This document shows, piece by piece, positions 1 to 6,378 of a stretch of DNA of 9,402 bases (position 1 is the first letter of the stretch; every line of letters begins with the position of its first letter). The stretch lies in NCBI GenBank assembly GCA_027622355.1, contig JAQBZT010000094.1, positions 1-9,402 on the forward strand, read 5' to 3'. The notes beneath the pieces were generated by a model. It ran no database searches and was not told the DNA's origin. It worked only from the letters and a program-made list of their open reading frames with translations. The translations under genes were made by a program, and so were the position numbers. Source of the stretch: a bacterium. Lineage in GTDB: Bacteria; UBA8248.

Positions 1-1
1 C

Positions 2-601
2 GTGGGCACTCCCGCCCAAGGTGGATTGAACCTTCCGGGCGAGAGCCTTCGTCCGAAACTCTCCTCCATCATTTTGCAGCGGCGTGCCGCCTTCCGCCGT
101 ATCAACCAAGGCCCCCCCACCCCTTCCATCGAGGAGGCGGGCAAGCACCATTCCCCCTTCAGTATCATCCTGAGCGTGAACCGGTTCAGAAAAACCACCG
201 AGGAACAGTTGCGGCACCTGAAGGAAGCCGGGCTGACCGCCTATTTCGTTCAGGTTCCATCTTCATCGGGATTGTTGGATCGCCTCTACCTGGGGGCTTT
301 CGAGACCCTGGGCAAGGCCCAGGAATTCCTCCGAAACCGCGTCGTTCCGGCCGTTCCCAAGGGAGAGCACCCCTTTGTCGACCGCCTCCCCTACACCCTG
401 GAGGTCGGCCGCCGCCTCGCCCCTGGCGAGGCGGATGTCCTCCGCGTTATCCTCAAGGCGGCGGGACTTTCGCCGCGCGAGGAGAAGAACGAGGATTCCG
501 TTCGCATCCTCGTCGGGGCGTTCCGCCTGCCGGGTGAATCGGTGGAGACGGCCCGGCTGCTCCAAAGCCAAGCCATTCCGTTCCGCCTCGTCGCGCGCTA
601 G
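2..601 (+). CDS. Protein with two SPOR-like segments, probably 5'-incomplete
   Basis: Open from the window edge to TAG at 599-601. A GTG sits at position 2, but only one base lies upstream and no ribosome binding site can be seen, so the true start is probably outside; the residue numbers here count from that GTG. Two segments have the shape of SPOR domains (peptidoglycan-binding folds of about 70 residues). The first, residues 52-112, begins PFSIILSV, contains a helix with HLKEAGL and ends with YLGAFETLGKAQEFL, matching the SPOR pattern of a second strand with GxF followed by an A-containing helix. The second, residues 130-199, runs from YTLEVG through LKAAGL to RILVGAF and ARLLQSQ. No catalytic motif is visible. 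It lies 33 bp upstream of the polymerase/ligase gene and is probably co-transcribed. A cell-envelope role is inferred. The similarity is read by eye and is moderate; the second copy is weaker. Confidence 0.6.
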   Translation: MGTPAQGGLNLPGESLRPKLSSIILQRRAAFRRINQGPPTPSIEEAGKHHSPFSIILSVNRFRKTTEEQLRHLKEAGLTAYFVQVPSSSGLLDRLYLGAFETLGKAQEFLRNRVVPAVPKGEHPFVDRLPYTLEVGRRLAPGEADVLRVILKAAGLSPREEKNEDSVRILVGAFRLPGESVETARLLQSQAIPFRLVAR

Positions 602-634
602 ACGCCGCATCGCCTTCGGTGGAAGGAGCTGTTG

Positions 635-2428
635 ATGGCCTTTTCCCAAAAACGAGCTGCTCACGCCGGAGGCCCGAGGCTTGCGCCCTTTCTCCTCATT
701 TCCGGGATCGTTCTGATCGGCACCGTGATCGCCTTCGCCCTGACGAAAACCTCGGCCTTCATGGTCATCGCCGGCCTTATCGGCACGATACTTCTCGCCG
801 TCAGCTTCTTCAGCCCCGAATTCGGCGTCGCCCTTCTGATCATGTCCATGCTGCTCTCACCCGAGATCGGCGCCGGTGCGGCGGGGGGGGGCACCTCCGT
901 CGAACCCAGCCGCTCCGTGGTCGTCCGCCTCGACGACATCCTTCTCGTCATTCTCTCGGCCGCCTGGTTCGCCCGGACGGCGATCCACAAGGATCTCGGC
1001 CTTGTCCGCAAGAGCCCCCTCAACCGCCCCATCGGCCTCTACGTGCTCAGCTGCGCGGTTTCCACCATTCTCGGGTTCATGGCGGGAACCGTGAAGGGAA
1101 AAATCGGGACCTTCTTCGTCCTCCGCTACATCGAGTACTTCGTCGTCTATTTCATGGCGATCAATTTCATCAACACGCGCGCCATCATCCGCCGCTTCAT
1201 GAACATCGCCATCATCACCGCGATCGTCATCGCTGCCTACGGGGTCTACCAGATCCCCTCCGGCGTCCGTGTGTCGGCGCCCTTCGAGGGCGAAGCGGGC
1301 GAGCCCAACACGATGGGCGGCTACCTTCTCATACTGATGTGCATGGCGGGCGGGCAGCTCCTCATGTCCCGCCGCCCGCGGGAGATATTCAAGTGGGTCG
1401 GCTACATCGCGTTCCTCGGCCTCCCCTTGCTCTTCACCGGAAGCCGGTCTTCCTGGCTGGGCGTTCCGGCGTCGATTCTCGCCTTTCTCCTTTTTTCCCA
1501 CAAGAAAAAGGAAATTTTCGCCGTCGTCCTCTTGCTCTCCTTCTCGGCGCCCGCCCTGCTTCCCGAATCCGTGAAGGAGCGCCTGCTCTTCACGTTCAAG
1601 CAGAGCAAGCAGACCCGGGCCAAACAGCTCGAGGTGGGCGGCGTGCGCCTGGACTCCTCCACCACGGCCCGGCTCGACAGCTGGAAAGTCGCCGTGGACG
1701 GCTGGAAGCAAAAGCCCATCCTCGGCTGGGGCATCACCGGGATGGTATTCATCGATGCGCAGTACGTGCGCACCCTCGCGGAAACCGGCCTCGTCGGGAT
1801 GGCCGCGTTCGCCTGGCTGATGTGGGCCTACTTCCAGTGCGGCATCGCCGCACTGCGCGGCTCTCCGGACCGCTACCAGCGGGGGATTGTGCTCGGCTAT
1901 CTGGCGGGGCTGTTCGGGCTCGCCATCCATGGCCTCGGCTCCAACACCTTCATCATTCTCCGCATCATGGAACCCTGGATGCTCTTCACGGCGATCGTCG
2001 TCGTCATTCCCGAGATCCAAGAACGCCGCAACAAGAAATGGGAAGAGAAGGAGCCCCTGTACAAAGAGGCAGGTCTGATCGAGGAGGAAACCCCCAAAGA
2101 AGAGACCGCTCCCCCCGAGGCGGAAGCGCCCGGCGAGGAGGAGAGCACCGAAAGGGTTTTCGAAAAGAAACTCTCCAGCTGGGAATCCTTCCTGGAGCGC
2201 GAGACCATCGAGCTGAAGCGGCAGGCCATCGAGGCGGAATTCGAAAAACTCGAGAAACTCCACTTCCGGGACCCGAATAAGACCCTGGTGAAGATGGCCG
2301 CGGCCCGCCAGGAGACCCCCGCGAACGGACCGAAGCCCGCCGCGAACGGAAAAGCCGCCGCTGTCCTGGAGCGTCCAAAGCCCGAACGCAAGAAACACGT
2401 ATTCTTCCCGAAAAAAGACCTTCGATAA
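635..2428 (+). CDS. O-antigen ligase/polymerase family (Wzy/WaaL-type) membrane protein
   Basis: A polytopic inner-membrane protein of 597 aa with roughly 12 hydrophobic segments between residues 16 and 460. The O-antigen ligase family (Wzy_C) signature is present: PNTMGGYLLIL near 224-234, GSRSSWL at 269-275, a long extracytoplasmic loop at about 311-385, then ILGWGITG at 362-369 and RTLAETGLVG near 379-388. Family members either polymerise lipid-linked glycan repeats or transfer glycan to lipid A or protein; which applies here cannot be read from sequence. ATG at 635 is preferred over TTG at 632 because AAGGAG (623-628) sits 6 nt from the ATG and only 3 nt from the TTG. Two oddities: a hydrophilic tail of about 137 residues after the last membrane span, and a G9 run at 883-891. 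The next gene starts 5 bp after the stop, indicating an operon. Confidence 0.88.
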   Translation: MAFSQKRAAHAGGPRLAPFLLISGIVLIGTVIAFALTKTSAFMVIAGLIGTILLAVSFFSPEFGVALLIMSMLLSPEIGAGAAGGGTSVEPSRSVVVRLDDILLVILSAAWFARTAIHKDLGLVRKSPLNRPIGLYVLSCAVSTILGFMAGTVKGKIGTFFVLRYIEYFVVYFMAINFINTRAIIRRFMNIAIITAIVIAAYGVYQIPSGVRVSAPFEGEAGEPNTMGGYLLILMCMAGGQLLMSRRPREIFKWVGYIAFLGLPLLFTGSRSSWLGVPASILAFLLFSHKKKEIFAVVLLLSFSAPALLPESVKERLLFTFKQSKQTRAKQLEVGGVRLDSSTTARLDSWKVAVDGWKQKPILGWGITGMVFIDAQYVRTLAETGLVGMAAFAWLMWAYFQCGIAALRGSPDRYQRGIVLGYLAGLFGLAIHGLGSNTFIILRIMEPWMLFTAIVVVIPEIQERRNKKWEEKEPLYKEAGLIEEETPKEETAPPEAEAPGEEESTERVFEKKLSSWESFLERETIELKRQAIEAEFEKLEKLHFRDPNKTLVKMAAARQETPANGPKPAANGKAAAVLERPKPERKKHVFFPKKDLR

Positions 2429-2433
2429 ACACC

Positions 2434-3573
2434 GTGACGCCGTACACCATTCTCTACTGCCACCACTACGAACAAATCAGCGGCGGCGAAACCAGCCTGC
2501 TCGAGCTCTTCCGCACCCTGGACCGCGAGCAGTTCCGGCCGCTTCTGGCCGGCCCCGCCGAGGGTCCCTTTCCCGAGGCGGCGCGGGCGCTCGGCGTCGA
2601 GGTCATCCCCCACGCCTACCGCCCCCTCCGGCGGATCGGGGCGCTCTTGGGGAGCGGCGGCCGCCTCGCGAAAATCGCCCAGGACAATAACGCATCCCTC
2701 CTGCACGCCAACGCGCCGGTGACCAACATCCCGGCCGCCATCGCCGGTCGCATCGCGCGCCGGCCCGTCATCTGGCACGCCCGCGTCCTGGCGGGCCCGG
2801 GAGAGATTGACCTCGACCGTCATCTCTCCTTCCTTCCCAACCTCATCATCTCGAACTCAGACGCCATCCGGGAGCGGTTCCGCTTCAGGGGGAAACTTCG
2901 GCAAAACGCCATCACCATCATCAACGGAGTGGACACCGGGCGCTTTCACCCCGGCATCTCCGGCGAAGCGGCGCGGCAGAAACTTTCCCTTCCCGCCGAG
3001 GCCACCGTCTTCGGGGTGGTGGGGCGCATCTCTCCCATCAAGGGGCAAGCCACTTTCATCGAGGCGGCAATCGCGCTTCTTGAAAAATATCCAAAAGCGC
3101 AATTCCTGCTGATCGGCGCGGGTCTTTTTTCGGGGGAATCGGCGCACGAGCGTGCCCTGCGCAATAAGGTGCATGAGCGAAATCTCCATGATCGGATTCA
3201 CTTTTGCGGCTACCAAAGCGACGTCCGTCCCTTCATGGCCGCCCTCGATGTCTGCGTCGTGCCCTCGGATCAGGAAGGGTGCGGCCGGGCCATCTTCGAG
3301 GCGATGGCCATGGAAAAACCCGTCATCGGAACCGGAACGGGCGGCACCCCCGAGATCATCACAGATGAAGAGACGGGGATTCTCATCCCGGCGCGCGATC
3401 CGGCGGCGCTGGCCACCGCCATGGAACGCCTGCTGGAGGATGATGCCCTCCGGAAGAAGATGGGGGGCGCGGGAAGGCGCAAGGTAGAGGCACAGTTCAC
3501 GCTGGAGGCCCACGCCCTGAAAACCGAAACGGCCTATCTCAAGCTTTTGGAGGGAGTTCGCTCAAATGGATAG
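2434..3573 (+). CDS. Glycosyltransferase family 4 (GT-B fold)
   Basis: 379 aa, the usual length for GT4. The N-terminal Rossmann half has the SGGET glycine turn at residues 16-20 and a LLHANAPVTN strand-turn at 89-98. The linker has the NGVDTGRF motif at 164-171. The C-terminal nucleotide-sugar-binding half has GRISPIKG at 197-204, FLLIGAG at 224-230, and the retaining-GT4 EX7E motif with E281 and E289 (EGCGRAIFE), followed by GTGGTPEII and ETGILIP. It transfers a sugar from a nucleotide-sugar donor to a glycan acceptor at the cytoplasmic membrane face; donor and acceptor are not readable. The start is GTG at 2434, 5 bp after the upstream stop, with only a weak purine-rich region upstream, so translation may depend on coupling. 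The 3' end overlaps the next gene by 8 bp. Confidence 0.92.
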   Translation: MTPYTILYCHHYEQISGGETSLLELFRTLDREQFRPLLAGPAEGPFPEAARALGVEVIPHAYRPLRRIGALLGSGGRLAKIAQDNNASLLHANAPVTNIPAAIAGRIARRPVIWHARVLAGPGEIDLDRHLSFLPNLIISNSDAIRERFRFRGKLRQNAITIINGVDTGRFHPGISGEAARQKLSLPAEATVFGVVGRISPIKGQATFIEAAIALLEKYPKAQFLLIGAGLFSGESAHERALRNKVHERNLHDRIHFCGYQSDVRPFMAALDVCVVPSDQEGCGRAIFEAMAMEKPVIGTGTGGTPEIITDEETGILIPARDPAALATAMERLLEDDALRKKMGGAGRRKVEAQFTLEAHALKTETAYLKLLEGVRSNG

Positions 3574-5287
3574 GCTTGCGGGCGAGTTCCGGCATCACGA
3601 CAAGGGCCGCCCGCTCGCCTGGGCGGCGGAGTGCGCACCCGTCCGGGACGATGCGACAGGGAACGAGGCCATCGTCCTTGGGCCCGCCGGCATCCGGCAA
3701 GATGAGATTGCGCGTGAGCTGGCGCGGCATCCTGAGAGAGCGTCCGAGGCCCTCTCGGCGTTCCGCGCGTGGGGCGGCGGCTTCGCCTTCGCCCTTTGGG
3801 AGCGGGAAAAGCAGTCCCTCGCATTGGGATGCGACCCGCTGGGGCTGCAGCCGCTCTATTACAGCGAATCGCCGGGCGGCCTCCGCTTCGGGGGGCGCCT
3901 CGCCGATACCCTGCGAGAAGGCGAGGGAGAAAAGCTGCATCTGGCCTCCTGTGCGCATTTTCTCCTTTTTCTCTCCGTCCCGGCGGGGAGGACGCTCCTC
4001 GGCCGGGTGCGCCGGATATTCCCGGGGGCGCGGGTCCGCTTCCCGCAGAATGATGAGGAGGACGCCGCCTTGTTCCCCCTCGCTCCCCCCGCTCTCCCGT
4101 CGCGAGGGGACGCCGCAAAACGGCTTCTCGAGGCCCTCCGGGGGGCCGTCCGCGCGGCGGTGGCGGATCTGCCGGAGGATGCGCCGGTGGGGCTCCTTCT
4201 CAGCGGGGGCACCGACAGCACCGCCCTGCTCGCCCTCTTGCGCGAGGCGCGCAAGGGTCCCATCGCCGCGATTCATGTTTCCCCAAAGGACAGCCCCGAT
4301 CGGCCCTATGCCCGCGAGATGGCGGAGAGATACGGCGCGGAGCTTCTGGACGCCGAAATCACCGGAACGGACGCGAGAGAGAGCCTGGGCTGGATCGTGG
4401 CGGCCATGGAATCGCCCGGGGGAAACGCCTCCGCCGTCGCCACCCACCGGGCGCTCGCGATGGCGGGAGAGCGGGGGGTGCGGCGCGTCCTGACCGGGCT
4501 GGGGAGCGATGAGACGTTCTGCGGCCATGCGAAGCACATTCTGGCGCCCTGGTGGCCCTGGGTTGCGCGGCTTCCGGCGGGCCTGCGCCCCGGAGGGCTC
4601 CTCGCCCGCGCGGCGGGCGGCAGCGAGGCGCTCGGCCGGGCACTGGCCGAAGAAAAAGGACCGGAGGAGATGCACCGCGCGATGTACGGTTTTTTCGGGA
4701 AGGAAATGGAGGCACAACTTCTCGGAGCGATGCCAAAATTCGCGCAGATACCCGATCTTCCCTGGCGATCGGCTGAGGCGGAGCGCTTTCCGCCCGGCTA
4801 TGCGTCCGCAATCTTCCAGATCGATCTCAACCTCTGGCTCCGGGCGGCGCTGGCGCCGATGGCGGGCGCGCTCGCCGCGGCGCAGGGAGTGGAGCTGGCG
4901 ATGCCCTTCTGCGCACCAGAGATGTGGAACCTCTCGGCGGCGATGCCGCTGTCGTGGAAGGTGTCGGGGCGGCGGGGAAAGAAAATCCTCGAAGAAGCGC
5001 TGTCCGGCACCATCCCGGAGGAGATCTTCCGCCGGCCGCGGCAGGGCTTTTCCGTTCCGATGGACAGATGGCTCCGCGAGGAACTCAAGGAGACGGCGGC
5101 CGAACACCTTGCCCCCGGGCGGGTGGCGAGGTGGTACATCGCCAATCCGGAGGCCATCGAGTATCTCCACCGCCGGCACACCGCCGGCCGGGCGGACTGG
5201 GGCCTGCCCCTCTGGGCCTGGACCACTTTTTCCATGTGGTACGCGCAGTTCGTGGAAGGGAAAGACGCCCCCCCCGAGCCGCTTTAG
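3566..5287 (+). CDS. AsnB-like ATP-dependent amide synthetase lacking the glutaminase Cys
   Basis: 573 aa. The C-terminal half is a PP-loop synthetase of the asparagine synthetase B family: LLSGGTDSTA at 211-220 binds ATP pyrophosphate, VLTGLGSDETFCGH at 308-321 corresponds to the GxGxDExFxGY motif, and KKILEEAL plus RRPRQGFSVPMDRWL (489-503) match the family C-terminal signature. The N-terminal part keeps the later strands of the Ntn glutaminase domain (WGGGFAFALWE 69-79, DPLGLQPLYY 90-99). It lacks the start MCGI with nucleophile Cys2, the HRGPDG segment and NGEIYN, and is some 50 residues short. Glutamine hydrolysis is therefore unlikely, and the amine may be free ammonia or another amine, as in beta-lactam synthetase. 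Start: ATG 3566 with GGAGGGAG (3549-3556) 9 nt upstream. It overlaps the GT4 gene by 8 bp. Amidation of a sugar acid is inferred from context. Confidence 0.82.
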   Translation: MDRLAGEFRHHDKGRPLAWAAECAPVRDDATGNEAIVLGPAGIRQDEIARELARHPERASEALSAFRAWGGGFAFALWEREKQSLALGCDPLGLQPLYYSESPGGLRFGGRLADTLREGEGEKLHLASCAHFLLFLSVPAGRTLLGRVRRIFPGARVRFPQNDEEDAALFPLAPPALPSRGDAAKRLLEALRGAVRAAVADLPEDAPVGLLLSGGTDSTALLALLREARKGPIAAIHVSPKDSPDRPYAREMAERYGAELLDAEITGTDARESLGWIVAAMESPGGNASAVATHRALAMAGERGVRRVLTGLGSDETFCGHAKHILAPWWPWVARLPAGLRPGGLLARAAGGSEALGRALAEEKGPEEMHRAMYGFFGKEMEAQLLGAMPKFAQIPDLPWRSAEAERFPPGYASAIFQIDLNLWLRAALAPMAGALAAAQGVELAMPFCAPEMWNLSAAMPLSWKVSGRRGKKILEEALSGTIPEEIFRRPRQGFSVPMDRWLREELKETAAEHLAPGRVARWYIANPEAIEYLHRRHTAGRADWGLPLWAWTTFSMWYAQFVEGKDAPPEPL

Positions 5288-6048
5288 CCCGCCGATATCC
5301 CGCCGTCCACCATCACCCGCGCCCCGTTCATGAAGTCATTGACGGGCGAGACCAGGAAGAGCGCCGTCTCGGCGACTTTGGCCGGATCTCCAAACTGGCG
5401 GATGGGGACTTTCTCGCGGCGCGATTTGGCGACTTCCGGATCGTTTTCGTGCCTCGTCTTCCCCCGGCCGCTCGCCGTGGGCCCGAGGGCCAGGCAGTTG
5501 ACGCGGATCCCGAGCGGGCCGAGCTCCAGCGCGAGGCATTTCGTCAGGTTGTGGAGCACCGTCTTCGTACACGAGTAGAGGGAAAAATCCGGGGTGCCGT
5601 GCTCCCCGGCGTCGGAGCCAATCATGAGAATGTGGCCGGACTTTTGCCCCACCATGTAGCGTGCCGCCTCGCGCGAGGCGTAGTAGGCCTGCTTGGCGTT
5701 CACCTCGAAGAGCAACTCGATGGCCTCGTCCTGAACGTCCACGATCTTGCTGAGGTTCCGGGTGCCCGCGCTGTTGACCAGAATGTCCACGCCGCCCAGA
5801 AAAGCGATGCCGTCGTTCACGAGTTTGGCCGCGTTCCGCCCGATCGAGAGATCGTAGCAGTCCCCGCCCGCCTTGACGCCCGCCTGGGCGGCGGCATCCA
5901 CCGTCTCCTGCATCCCGGCGGCGTTGCTTCCGCCCGCCACCCAGACACTCGCGCCCGCCTGGGCATAGCGGACGGCGATCGCGGCACCGAGCCCCCCCGA
6001 GGCGCCCGTCACAACGGCCCGCTTTCCTTCCAGAATTTTCTCTGTCAT
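5284..6048 (-). CDS. Short-chain dehydrogenase/reductase (SDR, classical)
   Basis: 254 aa, the typical length of a classical SDR. Motifs in order: TGASGGLG cofactor loop at 14-21, NSAG at 92-95, Asn117 (VNAKQ), Ser145 (IGSDAGE), and Tyr158/Lys162 in YSCTK, giving the full Asn-Ser-Tyr-Lys catalytic tetrad. The C-terminal MVDGGISAG is the usual FabG-like ending. It catalyses NAD(P)-dependent oxidation or reduction of a carbonyl or alcohol; the substrate is unknown. The start at 6048 is supported by GGAGG on the minus strand (6059-6055) 6 nt upstream and by the family's normal distance to the glycine loop. A GTG 28 codons further upstream is in frame but lacks that support. The gene is convergent with the AsnB-like gene, the stops overlapping at 5284-5287. 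A role in the glycan pathway is not shown by the sequence. Confidence 0.92.
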   Translation of the reverse strand: MTEKILEGKRAVVTGASGGLGAAIAVRYAQAGASVWVAGGSNAAGMQETVDAAAQAGVKAGGDCYDLSIGRNAAKLVNDGIAFLGGVDILVNSAGTRNLSKIVDVQDEAIELLFEVNAKQAYYASREAARYMVGQKSGHILMIGSDAGEHGTPDFSLYSCTKTVLHNLTKCLALELGPLGIRVNCLALGPTASGRGKTRHENDPEVAKSRREKVPIRQFGDPAKVAETALFLVSPVNDFMNGARVMVDGGISAG

Positions 6049-6238
6049 CTTCCGCCTCCATGCATATCGAACCTTTTCCGCGCCCCGGCCCTCCGGGCGG
6101 CCCCGATTTTGACACTTCGGCGTATGATCCACAAAGGGAAGGCCCCTCTCCGCCGGAGAAAGCGGGCTATTTCCTCCACTTTCCCCCTTTTATGAAAAGA
6201 AATGAAAACGTAGAATGAAATCAGGAGGCGCCGCACCG

Positions 6239-6319
6239 ATGGACCGCACAACCGCCCCGGGAGGCCAACGCCCGGAGAGTTTCGCCCGGGGGCTTTGTAT
6301 CTGCTTGATACTATTTTAA
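6239..6319 (+). CDS. Possible 26-aa small ORF in the leader of the second operon
   Basis: ATG at 6239-6241 runs 26 codons to TAA at 6317-6319, preceded by a perfect AGGAGG (6223-6228) with a 10-nt spacer. The peptide starts MDRTTAPGGQ and ends in a short hydrophobic run (LCICLILF). I recognise no family. Its interest is the strong ribosome binding site in a region otherwise without genes, and its end inside the AT-rich island upstream of the GT4 gene. It could be a leader peptide or simply chance; nothing in the sequence proves translation. Confidence 0.2.
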   Translation: MDRTTAPGGQRPESFARGLCICLILF

Positions 6320-6362
6320 TTTTTTGAATTAATACCCGGGGTACACTTTGGCCGGGGCGGTT
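6250..6362. repeat. Exact 11-bp inverted repeat (6250-6260 / 6352-6362)
   Basis: AACCGCCCCGG at 6250-6260 is exactly complementary to CCGGGGCGGTT at 6352-6362, with 91 bp between the arms. Nested inside are GTATC-tgctt-GATAC (6297-6311), TTAATT-ttttg-AATTAA (6316-6332) and TACCC-g-GGGTA (6333-6343). The right arm ends 5 nt before the AAGGAG of the GT4 gene at 6379. It may be an operator pair or a long-range RNA stem at the head of the second operon; GC-rich composition makes a chance match possible. Confidence 0.5.
6305..6333 (+). promoter_or_regulatory. Candidate sigma70-type promoter for the second operon
   Basis: The only strongly AT-rich island near the operon start. TTGATA (6305-6310) and ATTAAT (6328-6333) lie 17 bp apart and match the -35 and -10 consensus at 5/6 and 4/6. 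An alternative -10, TTTAAT (6315-6320, 5/6), lacks a good -35. If the first pair is used, transcription would start near 6340, leaving a leader of about 40 nt before the GTG at 6379. Confidence 0.35.
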
Positions 6363-6378
6363 CATCCAAGGAGTTGGC

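Larger units (their letters stand above)
6049..6378. other. Divergent intergenic region between the SDR and the second operon
   Basis: About 330 bp with no conventional gene. From left to right it holds the SDR ribosome binding site (6055-6059), a GC-rich block, a perfect small dyad TCTCCG-c-CGGAGA (6147-6159), an A-rich stretch with three ATGAAA copies (6192, 6202, 6215), an AGGAGG followed by a 26-codon ORF (6239-6319), an AT-rich island (6297-6333), and the ribosome binding site of the next GT4 gene (AAGGAG 6368-6373). An 11-bp inverted repeat brackets most of the right half. I see no convincing promoter for the SDR gene on the minus strand. Confidence 0.7.

Noticed and set aside
632..634. 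TTG as start codon of the polymerase/ligase
   Set aside because: It is only 3 nt from the AAGGAG; the next codon, ATG at 635, has normal 6-nt spacing.
857..2398. Long open frame on the minus strand inside the polymerase/ligase gene
   Set aside because: GC-rich codon bias opens antisense frames; the plus-strand protein has clear family motifs and membrane spans, while the antisense product shows none.
3539..5179. Long minus-strand open frame opposite the AsnB-like gene
   Set aside because: It shadows a gene with recognisable PP-loop motifs; the antisense product has low-complexity Arg/Pro/Gly composition and no domain I recognise.
6109..6128. Perfect TTGACA (6109-6114) and TATGAT (6123-6128) on the plus strand
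   Set aside because: Each resembles a promoter element, but the spacing is only 8 bp and neither has a partner at 16-18 bp.
6049..6132. In-frame 28-codon N-terminal extension of the SDR from GTG at 6132
   Set aside because: The shorter start at 6048 has GGAGG at the right distance and the normal SDR spacing to the TGASGGLG loop.
6147..6159. Perfect dyad TCTCCG-c-CGGAGA as an intrinsic terminator
   Set aside because: The loop is too small for the full stem, no T-run follows, and it lies upstream of genes on both strands rather than after a stop.
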